From Trichocoleus desertorum ATA4-8-CV12 (lineage in GTDB: Bacteria > Cyanobacteriota > Cyanobacteriia > FACHB-46), in contig JAHHIL010000033.1 in NCBI GenBank assembly GCA_019358975.1, positions 1 through 56,457 of the forward strand: a stretch of DNA of 56,457 bases, in the 5' to 3' direction. Positions 1 to 7,801 of the stretch are shown here, piece by piece. Positions within the stretch are counted from its first letter, which is position 1; each line of letters opens with the position of its first letter. The notes beneath the pieces were generated by a model. That model was not told where the DNA came from. It did no database searches and saw only the letters and a list, made by a program, of their open reading frames with translations. A program made the position numbers and the translations under genes.

Positions 1-340
1 CCTACTAGCGATCGCAACCTATAAGCAATTCAAATATTACCCAATCCATTTGAATATGTTATGAATTGGATTGCATTGTTTCTTTGGGGTGGGGGCGATC
101 GCGCCTTTGTAGAATCCTTGCAACTGCCTCTGTATAAGGGTTTCAGCTATTCTAGGTATCGCTTGGGATAGGGGGATCGCCTTTTTGTTCCAATTCAATT
201 CATTAGATATCCATATCAAACCATGGAAATATCCAATCTATTTATCCATATTCATTTGAATTTGTTATGGATTGGCTTATCCAATTTGTTCTGAAAGATA
301 TGGATATAAGCAATCCAAATCAATCGAATTGGCTATAGAT
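1..340. repeat. AT-rich non-coding region with direct and inverted repeats
   Basis: I see no convincing gene here. A 26-bp segment at 47-72 recurs in the same orientation at 253-278 with four mismatches. The 9-mer ATAAGCAAT occurs at 21-29 and 306-314, and a variant lies inverted near 270-280. Words such as ATATCCAT and AATCCAT recur on both strands. Such AT-rich, repeat-bearing DNA upstream of a plasmid recombinase gene could be an origin, a centromere-like site or a recombinase-binding region; the sequence does not say which. Confidence 0.5.
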
Positions 341-374
341 TTAGGTTTGTAGATGCTAGCCAAACTTTCCACGA

Positions 375-401
375 TCGCCTAGTTCGCCTAGTTCGCCTAG
401 T
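375..401. repeat. three perfect 9-bp tandem repeats
   Basis: The unit TCGCCTAGT is repeated three times without mismatch at 375-383, 384-392 and 393-401. It lies in the non-coding stretch before the 60-bp repeat array. No function is evident; it may be a slippage product or a small protein-binding array. Confidence 0.8.
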
Positions 402-543
402 TGCAATAATTGAGCTGCCTTAGTCCAATCGCCTAACTTATTAGTTTGAATTGCATAAACTATGGATTTTATATTGATTTTGAATATGGATTGAAATAGA
501 ATGAATATGTAATCCAAAAAGGTAGCTGCTTCATCTAATTGGA

Positions 544-984
544 TTGGATACTCTATCAATGAGAGGTAGTTCCATGCTATCAAGGCCCACACTCTCTAAA
601 TCTGCTGTGAGTTTCTCTCCTTTTGTCTCTTTATTGGTTGCTTTGGTTGAGCTAGCGATCGCTAATCTCAGCCTCTTCTATTGTTCTGGGAACCAGCATT
701 TGACCTTTCAGCAGGCGATCGCACACTCTACAAGCTTCTATCTTTCTCCTGGACAGCGACTCACTAATAAACAAGCGATCGCAAACTTTAATCTCTTCTC
801 CTTTTCCACTAAGCAATCATCTACCACTAAGCTGGCGATCGCTGGCTTTATGTTCCCCTGTCTCGCTACTAGCCCGCAGTTAGTCCTTGAGCTGGCGATC
901 GCGGCTGTGATAGGACAAGGTTCTCTCTTTGGGTTCCTGGCTCTGTGTGCTCCTGATAGACGAGCCTTCTGCCATAGCTTATGA
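544..984 (+). CDS. doubtful 146-aa ORF spanning the 60-bp repeats
   Basis: This open frame crosses the whole repeat array, so its translation has a degenerate 20-residue repeat in which each HIP1 octamer reads Ala-Ile-Ala. I recognise no domain and see no convincing ribosome binding site. The frame may stay open only because the repeat unit is exactly 20 codons. On the opposite strand the HIP1 sites also read Ala-Ile-Ala, but that frame has stops. It is either a small repeat protein or a decayed coding repeat related to the linker of the next gene. I lean to non-functional. Confidence 0.2.
   Translation: MDTLSMRGSSMLSRPTLSKSAVSFSPFVSLLVALVELAIANLSLFYCSGNQHLTFQQAIAHSTSFYLSPGQRLTNKQAIANFNLFSFSTKQSSTTKLAIAGFMFPCLATSPQLVLELAIAAVIGQGSLFGFLALCAPDRRAFCHSL
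601..902. repeat. 60-bp repeat array with one HIP1 site per unit
   Basis: GCGATCGC starts at 655, 715, 775, 835 and 895, a perfect 60-bp period. The 60-bp segments between them are diverged copies of one another, sharing a CTTCTCC/TCTTCTA-type pyrimidine-rich part and a terminal GCTGGCGATCGC or close variant. The segment before 655 aligns as a further unit lacking the preceding HIP1. The array sits just upstream of the telomere-resolvase-like gene. Inside that gene two HIP1 sites (2275 and 2335) are also exactly 60 bp apart. Confidence 0.85.
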
Positions 985-1060
985 CCGCTCTTTGGGAGAC
1001 GGTATCTGTCTCCTTTTCCATCTCATTTAACCAATAAGCAATGCAATTTGGAGAACGGAT

Positions 1061-2971
1061 ATGGGTAAACGTGCTTGGCTCTCTCACTTGATTGACAATG
1101 ACTATCTTCCTGCGATCGCTCTGCTATCTGATTCTCCTCAGGACAGGGCCAAGGCTCAACAACTCGCTGCTCGCATGCGCCAAGAGTGGTCCGATCGCGG
1201 GGCTCTAGCACTCAATCAACAGCAGAGTTTGATGGACCAAACTCGTAGGGCGATTAAAGACCAGTTGGGAGAAGACCATTTCTCGCTCGACTATATCAAG
1301 TTCTCGACTGAGGAATACACTCAGCTCAATGATGAGAAGCAGCGATCGGTCTCAGAACGCAATGAAGATGTCAAGCCGTTGCACAATCCTGATGGTATCG
1401 TGGCAACCGCAGTCCGCTTGCTGGAGTCCCCGGAGTGGGCAGAGGTGGCAGCAGGCTTGGCTGTACTGACCGGAAGGCGATCGAGTGAGCTGCTCTCGAC
1501 GGCTAAGTTTGAACCCAAGACGCGCTGGAGTGTGGTCTTTACGGGGGCACTTAAACGTAGGGAAGAAACACAAACGCTCAGTTTTGAGATTCCCACGCTG
1601 ACGACCTCGGAGAAGGTGTGCAAGGCCTTAGATAAGGTGAGACGTGAGTTACCGGAGACACAGGAGCTATCAGCTAAGGAGGTCAATGCTCGCTTTGGCC
1701 CCGCTATCGCGGCGGCGTGCGATCGCCACTTCTCGGACTTGGTGCCTCCTAGGGCCGGGGGCAACCTCTACACTCACTTGTTCCGCGCCGTCTACGCTAC
1801 GATCGCCACCTTTTGGTACTGTCCGCCTCGAGTAGACCCAGTGGAGTTTAGAGCCGCGATTCAAGGCCACTATGCAGTCCTTGATGAACACAATCCCGAA
1901 CTCAGGCGATCTCTGGCCGCTTCTCGTCACTACGCAGATTTTGAGATTGCGGACTCGGTCATTGCTCAGTATGCGGGCAAGCGCAAAGGGATTAAGCTGG
2001 GCTTAGGCGGCATTCAACCCATTGCTCCGTTTCAGGATAGGGTGGCTGACACTCCAACCAGAGAACGCCAGCGCCAGCAGCGCACGAGCCTTCGCATCTG
2101 GAAAGACGACCAACCCGCGATCGCTGACATCCTCGAACACTTTGACGGCAAACTCCAACCTGACAAGATGTCTGCTTGGGTGGCTTGGTCTCTCCAGCAA
2201 TTGTCCACAAGAGCGACAGCAGCTGAATTTGAAGAAGTGATGGTTGATGAGGTAACGGAGGTTGAACCTACCGAGGCGATCGCTCTAGTAGAAACGGAAG
2301 AGATTACTACTACCGATGAACCAGAAGCGACACAGGCGATCGCTGCCACTTCTAAAACCACTGAGGCTGCACCAGAACCGATCGAGGAAAGCGAAGTTAA
2401 TCAGCCAATCCAATCCACTGAACCCATAAGCAATTTGTCTCTGGAGCAGCCAACAGCTAACGGATTGGAATCTAAACTCGACAAGCTGATTGATGTTATG
2501 GCTCAGTTCGTTCAGTTTCAACTCCAGGCTCAACCACCTCAGATTCAGCAGCCAATAGAGCAAATCGCGATCGCTCAAGCAGGGACAACTAGAGTGGCGG
2601 CAGCACCCGAGATAGAGGCAATAATATCTCAACCCGCGATCGCTGACCAGGCGATAGATACGGCAGAGAAGACAAACACTGAAGAAAGCAAACCTCGCAA
2701 ATACAAAACTGGTGAAGCTGATGCGATCGTCAACCGGGCGATCGATGCCATCATCCACCACAACAACCTCCCCAACCAGCTTCATGACCTCAAGTGGGCG
2801 ATCACCATCAACGGGCTCAAGAACTTCACCACCAACCAAAGGGTCATTGAACGCATTATGCAGGAACGGAAAGCGGAGATCGATGCTCATCATCAACTCC
2901 ACCAACTTCTCCCGGGCCACAACAACCGTCACAAAAGAAAACGCAAAATTGGCGATGTCGTTAGAGTTTGA
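1061..2971 (+). CDS. telomere resolvase (protelomerase)-like tyrosine recombinase
   Basis: The 636-aa protein has a catalytic domain at about 110-300 matching the ResT/TelK/TelN family, enzymes that cut a palindromic target and rejoin it as covalently closed hairpin ends. Visible catalytic candidates are R140 in LTGRRSSELL, K165 in FTGALKRRE, H239 and R242 in YTHLFRAVYA, H270 in IQGHY and Y291 in SRHYADFEI. The R-to-K distance (25) equals that in TelK as I recall it; the K-R (77) and R-H (28) distances are close, but H-to-Y is longer (21 against about 9). A long low-complexity acidic linker (about 380-540) and a basic C-terminal domain follow. No replication gene is adjacent. It could instead be an ordinary plasmid-resolving recombinase of the same fold; no linear end is visible. 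Confidence 0.8.
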   Translation: MGKRAWLSHLIDNDYLPAIALLSDSPQDRAKAQQLAARMRQEWSDRGALALNQQQSLMDQTRRAIKDQLGEDHFSLDYIKFSTEEYTQLNDEKQRSVSERNEDVKPLHNPDGIVATAVRLLESPEWAEVAAGLAVLTGRRSSELLSTAKFEPKTRWSVVFTGALKRREETQTLSFEIPTLTTSEKVCKALDKVRRELPETQELSAKEVNARFGPAIAAACDRHFSDLVPPRAGGNLYTHLFRAVYATIATFWYCPPRVDPVEFRAAIQGHYAVLDEHNPELRRSLAASRHYADFEIADSVIAQYAGKRKGIKLGLGGIQPIAPFQDRVADTPTRERQRQQRTSLRIWKDDQPAIADILEHFDGKLQPDKMSAWVAWSLQQLSTRATAAEFEEVMVDEVTEVEPTEAIALVETEEITTTDEPEATQAIAATSKTTEAAPEPIEESEVNQPIQSTEPISNLSLEQPTANGLESKLDKLIDVMAQFVQFQLQAQPPQIQQPIEQIAIAQAGTTRVAAAPEIEAIISQPAIADQAIDTAEKTNTEESKPRKYKTGEADAIVNRAIDAIIHHNNLPNQLHDLKWAITINGLKNFTTNQRVIERIMQERKAEIDAHHQLHQLLPGHNNRHKRKRKIGDVVRV

Positions 2972-3128
2972 GTGAGAAGTAATGCACTTGAGGTTATCTC
3001 AGCACTCTGAAACCTACCCTCGCTGAAGCGATCGCTATCATGAGTCAAGCGTCTTCTAATGCAACCGGGTCATTGACTTGATGCTTATGCTTCTTAAAAA
3101 TCCTGTATCCGTAATGGCAATCACTTTT

Positions 3129-3177
3129 GGAATTTTGGTGCGTAGTTATTTATTAGCTAACTACGCACCAAAATTCC
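3129..3177. repeat. perfect 20-bp inverted repeat after the telomere-resolvase gene
   Basis: GGAATTTTGGTGCGTAGTTA (3129-3148) is repeated exactly as its reverse complement at 3158-3177, with a 9-nt spacer at 3149-3157. No T-run follows on either strand, so it is not a standard intrinsic terminator, although it lies between convergent genes. Its place 158 bp after a telomere-resolvase gene makes it a candidate target or binding site. Against that, the asymmetric spacer differs from the fully palindromic centres of known telomere sites. Confidence 0.85.
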
Positions 3178-3186
3178 TGCTACTAA

Positions 3187-3372
3187 CTAACGGCGGCTAC
3201 AGTGCTCAATCCAGTCTGCAACTGACATAATTTCTCCATTGGGAGAATCCCAGATCGCAAGATGTTCAACTTGAGAAAAGCGGTCTTCTAGGTGCTCGAT
3301 TCGCTGCTCTAGATTGCTGAGCCGCTCATGGTCTGTCAGTTTACTTTTCCATTGTCGGCTAAACTTTGACAT
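3187..3372 (-). CDS. small hypothetical coiled-coil protein
   Basis: A 61-aa protein read from the ATG at 3372. An in-frame start 13 codons further upstream would overlap the neighbouring gene more. The middle, around LTDHERLSNLEQRIEHLEDR, has heptad-like Leu/Ile spacing and is probably a short coiled coil. The gene overlaps the 3' end of the preceding leftward gene by 14 bp, so the two are likely co-translated. I recognise no family; small coiled-coil partners are common beside plasmid regulators. Confidence 0.5.
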   Translation of the reverse strand: MSKFSRQWKSKLTDHERLSNLEQRIEHLEDRFSQVEHLAIWDSPNGEIMSVADWIEHCSRR

Positions 3373-3793
3373 TGTTTTTTCTCCCACTCCTAGGTTTCCA
3401 ATGATTCTCAACCGCCCGGCGAAACAGCCCAGATGGGCTATGCACTATTCCTCGTTTTCGGTTTTCTTGAACGACTGCAATTGCATCCCGAATTACTTCG
3501 GGGTGCGATGCTAGGACAAGAGTTTCTAACCCGCAGTCGAGTGGAATATCTGCTGCTTCCACCTCTGCCCTAATGGAGTGACTATTGACCCCAGATGTAG
3601 ACACTGCTGGGCTGGAACTATCATCTGCTACGTGATTGTCCCCTAAGCTCTCTAGCCCAAGGAGATAATCTAGTCTTGCAAGATGTTGCTCAATAGAATT
3701 TGCATCCAGTTCTATCAGCCTTGCTAGGTACGTATTCACCTGCTCAAGCAAGTCAAGCCGAGCGGTATTTGAAGACACGCCGTTTGGAACCAT
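3359..3793 (-). CDS. hypothetical plasmid protein, possible DNA-binding C-terminus
   Basis: A 144-aa protein. Its last third (IRDAIAVVQENRKRGIVHSP... then ...FRRAVENHWKP) resembles the tail found in several cyanobacterial plasmid replication or regulatory proteins, but I cannot name the family. The N-terminal half is helical and acidic. The start codon follows a leader containing three competing hairpins (3819-3872), which suggests control at transcript level. It overlaps the next leftward gene. The iteron-like repeats and the winged-helix gene lie on the other side of the leader. Confidence 0.55.
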   Translation of the reverse strand: MVPNGVSSNTARLDLLEQVNTYLARLIELDANSIEQHLARLDYLLGLESLGDNHVADDSSSPAVSTSGVNSHSIRAEVEAADIPLDCGLETLVLASHPEVIRDAIAVVQENRKRGIVHSPSGLFRRAVENHWKPRSGRKNNVKV

Positions 3794-3818
3794 AATGTTG
3801 AGATGTAATAAAAAGTGT

Positions 3819-3872
3819 TTCGGCTCGCCTTTGGGTGGCCGAATTTTTTTAGATTCTGCATCTAAAGGCGAG
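3819..3872. promoter_or_regulatory. leader with three mutually exclusive hairpins
   Basis: Three inverted repeats overlap here. A: TTCGGC (3819-3824) with GCCGAA (3838-3843), followed on the + strand by seven T, an intrinsic-terminator shape. B: TTTAGAT (3848-3854) with ATCTAAA (3860-3866). C: CTCGCCTTT (3824-3832) with AAAGGCGAG (3864-3872). C cannot form together with A or B. On the minus strand the block lies 26 nt before the start of the 144-aa gene and could act as an attenuator. On the plus strand A would end a short antisense transcript. Confidence 0.6.
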
Positions 3873-3950
3873 TTGTTGAAAAATACTATAGCTTTCCCTT
3901 AAAGTCTTGTCCAGCAAGGGTTTTGGTTACTAGAAGTGATTCCAGAAAGC

Positions 3951-4070
3951 AGCCCTGATATGCTATTTAATGACATAGCAGATATGTTATAAAGATAGCA
4001 GCCTGAATAGAGTTAAAAAGACATGTCAGTTATGTTACTTAAAGCCAGTTCTGATATGCTACTCTGTTAC
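3951..4070. repeat. five iteron-like repeats at exact 24-bp spacing
   Basis: Five 24-bp units run end to end. The core GATATGCTA or GATATGTTA starts at 3957, 3981 and 4053; a one-base variant (GTTATGTTA) starts at 4029, and a degenerate unit (GAATAGAGT) at 4005. The flanks also agree (AG..CT before the core, TTAAA-like after it). Direct repeats about two helical turns apart in AT-rich DNA upstream of a winged-helix gene are typical of Rep iterons or multi-copy operators. The array lies about 140 bp before the gene at 4213. Confidence 0.8.
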
Positions 4071-4212
4071 ACACAAAAGATAATCCCTTGTAAAGAGAAA
4101 CCTTAATAAGGAAATCCCTGTGAAGTAAGAATCACTCTTTTAGATTCTTATGAGGGTAAGGAGCTGAGGCTCATGATTGCCGAAAAAAAGTTGAAAAATT
4201 TTTCAAATTCTT

Positions 4213-4596
4213 ATGTCCATGCCAACAACTCGCTCTCGAAAGCAGCCGAAAACGGCAGACCCGGCTTGGAAGGCCCATGAAAACGAGAGTTGGATCTTCA
4301 TCTCTAACGCTATAGATACTTACGGTTTGAATGTCTACGAGTTTCGAGTACTAGCTCATGTAGCGCGGAGAGCATCCACTAAGGGTTTTTGTACTGCTAG
4401 CCAAAAAACAATTGCCGATTATTGTGGAATGAATACACGCAAGGTAATGGAGGCCCTGAAGCTCCTTTGTGCTGCAAACATTTTGGAAGTGACTAAAACT
4501 GGACGGGCTAATAAGTACAAGTTGAAAAAAAGCCAAGAGTGGCTGCATCCGGTGGCTTTATCAGCTCTGCGACGACAAGCAAGACAAGAGGATTGA
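4213..4596 (+). CDS. helix-turn-helix (winged-helix) plasmid protein
   Basis: A 127-aa basic protein. Residues about 30-105 look like a winged helix: VYEFRVLAHVARRA, then a turn and recognition helix around SQKTIADYCGMNTRKVMEAL, then a wing around LEVTKTGRANKYKL. This layout is common in replication-initiator-like and transcription-regulator proteins of plasmids. It is preceded by the five 24-bp repeats, which it may bind for autoregulation or replication initiation. It is too short to be a full Rep protein, so a regulator is more likely. ATG at 4213 and 4219 are both possible starts. Confidence 0.7.
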   Translation: MSMPTTRSRKQPKTADPAWKAHENESWIFISNAIDTYGLNVYEFRVLAHVARRASTKGFCTASQKTIADYCGMNTRKVMEALKLLCAANILEVTKTGRANKYKLKKSQEWLHPVALSALRRQARQED

Positions 4597-4724
4597 TGCA
4601 CTTGGCAATCGAGAATCGCATGTCGCGGTAGTCAAAGCTTCCCTACGCAGAATCGCTCTTGTGTATATCGTTTTTGTCTTGCAAGATTAGTGTGAATTTG
4701 TAGTTTTAGTAGGATTGCTACTCT

Positions 4725-6368
4725 GTGAGCAAGCCCCCGTTTGTTCCTAGTAAGTACCAGAAGGACATCTTTGACTGGGCTCTCAATGCCACAGGTAGTG
4801 CTACTGTTTGTGCGGTTGCAGGCAGTGGGAAAACTACAACTCTCATTGAGGCATCCAAGCTACTCAACAGCTCTGATGTCTTATTTGCTGCTTTCAACAA
4901 GTCGATCGCTGACTATCTCAGGACACAGGTTCCATCTCGAATCGATTGTCGAACCATTCATGCTATTGGTTGGCGGTGCTTAGGCAGAAGGTTACCAGGT
5001 GAGCTAACCCTAGAGTCTAATAAGTACCGTAAGTTGATTCAAGGCAGAATGGTAAGGCTAATAGGAGCTTGTAACCATCGATATGGGCTTCAAGTAGTTC
5101 AGTGGCACCTGGATCAGGAAAACTTGGAAGAACCAAAACCACCAGTTGAGGCAGAAATTCAGCAACAACTAGAACGAATTGTTCACCTTGCCCAATGTAC
5201 CTTGACGGAACCATCAGACTACCAGGCAATCATAAAAATGCTGCGTCACTTTGGGGTAGCTCTTGATGAAAACTATCAAGACCTACTTCTTAATGAAGCT
5301 GAATCTATTTTGATTGAGGGGCCTGATCTCGCTATCAGTGCGCGTTTAATCTCGTATGAGGATATGCTTTGGTTGCCATATCTCTGGAATCTTCAGCCAA
5401 AACAGTATGAATGGGTGTTTGTAGATGAAGCCCAGGATTTGAGCGCTGCTCAGTTAAATCTGATTCTCAAATGTAAGCGGCCAAAAGGCCGCATGCTTTT
5501 TATTGGAGACGATAACCAAGCGTGCTATGGCTTTGCTGGGGCAGATTGTTACTCATTTCAAAGAATTCGCGACACTTTACGAGGAGCGGAGTTTCCGCTC
5601 AGTGTTTGCTATAGGTGCGGTACTAAGATTTTAGAGCTAGCCCGTGAACTAGTTCCTCATATCGAACCTCGTCCTGATGCTCTTGAAGGAAAAGTAGAAT
5701 CTATTTTTGAAGATCAGCTGCCTAAAGTAGTGAAAAGAGGAGATTTGGTTATTTGCCGATTGGTGGCTCCTCTGATTACCTGGTGCATCGAGTTGATCAA
5801 GAAGCAGATTCCAGCTCGAGTGAAGGGTCGAGATGTCGGTAAATCTTTAACAGCGATCGTGCGTCGAGTCGCTGAGTTTGAAGGTTTTACGTTTGCTCAA
5901 TTTCCTAATTTTCTGTCGTTGTATCAGGGGCACCGAATCCAGAAGCTTAAAGAAACTCCTTATAGTGAAGGGCAAATTGCCTTGCTGAATGACAAGATTG
6001 ATGGCATTCTCAACTGCTATAAACGTTTCAATTGCAGCAATATAGAGGAATTTTGTGAAGCAATTGAGGCTCTATTCAGTGATCAATACCAGGCCGTAAT
6101 GCTATCAACAGTGCATAGCGCTAAGGGGCTAGAAGAAGAGAGAGTGTTTATACTCTATCCAGAGTACTTACCGATGAAGTGGGAAAATCAGCAGCCTTGG
6201 GAATATCAACAAGAGCGAAACCTGAAATATATTGCTATTACGCGTTCTAAGTCAGCTCTTTTCTTCGTCCACAAGAGCAATGAGGACAGGCGTAAGGAAT
6301 TAGATGTAGATGAGTTGAGCAATCCTTTAAAGTTAATGATTACGCATGCCGCTAAGAGCCACCGTTGA
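4725..6368 (+). CDS. UvrD/Rep-type superfamily 1 DNA helicase
   Basis: A 547-aa ATP-dependent helicase starting at GTG 4725. Motifs in order: Walker A AGSGKTTT (about 32-39), Ia FAAFNKSIA, II VFVDEAQDLS (about 232-241), III GDDNQACYGFAGAD, IV CYRCGTKILELA, V STVHSAKGLEEERV and VI YIAITRSKSALFF. It is shorter than UvrD (about 720 aa), with reduced 2B insertions. Its 3' end overlaps the CoiA-like nuclease gene by 23 bp, so helicase and nuclease are probably translationally coupled and act as one DNA-processing machine. The role could be recombination, competence-like uptake or defence. Confidence 0.88.
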   Translation: MSKPPFVPSKYQKDIFDWALNATGSATVCAVAGSGKTTTLIEASKLLNSSDVLFAAFNKSIADYLRTQVPSRIDCRTIHAIGWRCLGRRLPGELTLESNKYRKLIQGRMVRLIGACNHRYGLQVVQWHLDQENLEEPKPPVEAEIQQQLERIVHLAQCTLTEPSDYQAIIKMLRHFGVALDENYQDLLLNEAESILIEGPDLAISARLISYEDMLWLPYLWNLQPKQYEWVFVDEAQDLSAAQLNLILKCKRPKGRMLFIGDDNQACYGFAGADCYSFQRIRDTLRGAEFPLSVCYRCGTKILELARELVPHIEPRPDALEGKVESIFEDQLPKVVKRGDLVICRLVAPLITWCIELIKKQIPARVKGRDVGKSLTAIVRRVAEFEGFTFAQFPNFLSLYQGHRIQKLKETPYSEGQIALLNDKIDGILNCYKRFNCSNIEEFCEAIEALFSDQYQAVMLSTVHSAKGLEEERVFILYPEYLPMKWENQQPWEYQQERNLKYIAITRSKSALFFVHKSNEDRRKELDVDELSNPLKLMITHAAKSHR

Positions 6369-7515
6369 TGAGAAAGAGATTGTTTCTAGGTTAGTTCCAT
6401 TAGATGAGTGGAATTCTCTCAAAAATCGCAAGCATAAAGAGGTAGTCTTACCTTGCGGTTGCAAGGGAAACTTACGCACTTCTAAATTAGGGTTACAACA
6501 CTTTTATCATCACCGACGTAGTACATCTTGTGATTGGGAAAATGAGGGCTTCGAGCATCTTTTAGCAAAATCCGAAATTGCTCAGGTCTGTGAGCGGTTG
6601 GGCTTCCTGATACAGACCGAAGCGGTGGGGCCTGACTGGCGTGCTGATGTTTTAGCTGTGCGGCAAGGAACCAAAAGGCTGGTTCGGGTTGCTTTTGAGG
6701 TACAGTGGTCTCCGCAAACCCTAGAGGTTACCAAGGAGCGTCAGGCGAAGTATGAACGTGATGATGTGAGAACTTGCTGGTTGTTTCGGAAGCTACCAAC
6801 GCTTGAGCAAAGCTACAATTTGCCCATGTTCACTCTCAGTTTAGAGCCAGATAATCGGCTGATGGTAGAGATTGGGCAGCAACTAATGCCGATTGATTTA
6901 TTTGTCGAATCGCTGTTATCTGGAAAAATCAAATTTTGCCAGTACTACACTTCCATACCTGCGACCACGGCACGGATCTACTTTCCCGTCATCAACTGCT
7001 GTAATTGTGATTCTCCTTACCACTATTATTGTGTGCAAAGAAAGTCAGTATCTTGTTGCGGCAAGAAGTTTGAGTTTGAGTCCAAGTTTCGGGAAAGCTG
7101 GCCTAAAGTCCCAAATGTTGAATTTGAGCCAGAGGTTCAAAGAGTAGTAGAGGAGTACAAGAATTCTTCTCACGGTCGAAATCTTTATCTGGGAGCGATC
7201 AAGCTGCGAGAACAATTGATTGCTTCTGAGCCAGCTAACCTAGCTATTGTCGAACCCTCTTCAGGTATAGATCCTATGCGCCAGTGGCAAAACCAAAGCC
7301 AAAGGCTGATCAATCAACGTCGTCATTCAAAGGTATCAACACTAACTTTTGGTTGTCCGTGGTGTGATGCTGCTCTTCCAAATAGTCTTTTTGGGCGCAA
7401 TTTGGAGTCGGCTATTTACCTAGATCTTGATGCTGAAGTTACAGTACCAAGATCTAGGCTCAATAACGGTAAGCATTGGTGCTATTCAAAGCAGCGTACC
7501 TTCTGTGAACCTTGA
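6346..7515 (+). CDS. CoiA-family nuclease-like protein
   Basis: A 389-aa protein with the CoiA layout: an N-terminal Cys/His segment (CGCKGNLRTSKLG... then ...YHHRRSTSCDW), then a restriction-like nuclease fold with DWRADVLAV (about 102-110) and VAFEVQWSPQTLE (about 121-133) as likely D and E-x-Q catalytic motifs. Paired cysteines follow (CCNCD, CCGKKF, CPWCDA), probably zinc-binding. Known CoiA proteins promote recombination of incoming DNA in competent Gram-positive bacteria; cyanobacterial homologues are mostly uncharacterised. Overlap with the upstream helicase gene suggests a helicase-nuclease complex. Confidence 0.8.
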   Translation: MPLRATVDEKEIVSRLVPLDEWNSLKNRKHKEVVLPCGCKGNLRTSKLGLQHFYHHRRSTSCDWENEGFEHLLAKSEIAQVCERLGFLIQTEAVGPDWRADVLAVRQGTKRLVRVAFEVQWSPQTLEVTKERQAKYERDDVRTCWLFRKLPTLEQSYNLPMFTLSLEPDNRLMVEIGQQLMPIDLFVESLLSGKIKFCQYYTSIPATTARIYFPVINCCNCDSPYHYYCVQRKSVSCCGKKFEFESKFRESWPKVPNVEFEPEVQRVVEEYKNSSHGRNLYLGAIKLREQLIASEPANLAIVEPSSGIDPMRQWQNQSQRLINQRRHSKVSTLTFGCPWCDAALPNSLFGRNLESAIYLDLDAEVTVPRSRLNNGKHWCYSKQRTFCEP

Positions 7516-7664
7516 GCATGACCTTTGGATAGCAATGAAGCCAATCAGCTGCTGTCTTTTGACACGCTTTTTGTGTCCTGTCAACACATTCAGTGTCCTA
7601 TGGAGGAAATTCAGAATCCATGTATAGCAAGCGTTCTAGCCTCTTTCTGTTAAAACCCCAAAAG

Positions 7665-7713
7665 CAACCGTCCCAAAAGAAAATGCAAGATTGACGATGT
7701 CGTGAAGATTTGA
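7665..7713 (+). pseudogene. relic of a telomere-resolvase gene 3' end
   Basis: This 49-bp segment closely matches the last 50 bp of the telomere-resolvase gene (2923-2972), beginning CAACCGTC and including GCAAGATTGACGATGTCGT against GCAAAATTGGCGATGTCGT. No open frame precedes it. It seems to be what is left of a second copy of that gene after duplication and decay. A further relic lies at 9101-9209. Confidence 0.7.
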
Positions 7714-7801
7714 ACTCGCAGGAATGTAACGGAGAGTGGGAGATTTTTGGTTGGGATTTTGAGAGCTTCGTAGCTAATGGAGGTAAACCTTCTGCAATTC
7801 T

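Noticed and set aside
544-984. 146-aa ORF treated as a confident gene
   Set aside because: The frame coincides with the 60-bp repeat array, which is 20 codons long and so keeps any frame open. There is no clear ribosome binding site and no known domain. Listed only at low confidence.
2285-2932. 215-aa ORF on the minus strand inside the telomere-resolvase gene
   Set aside because: Antisense to a low-complexity linker; composition is typical of a shadow frame and no domain is visible.
3129-3177. The 20-bp inverted repeat as a bidirectional intrinsic terminator
   Set aside because: It lies between convergent genes, but no T-run follows the stem on either strand. Kept as an inverted repeat of unknown role.
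3951-4070. Five evenly spaced repeats as a CRISPR array
   Set aside because: The unit is 24 bp in total with no unique spacers and degenerate copies, so it is an iteron or operator array.
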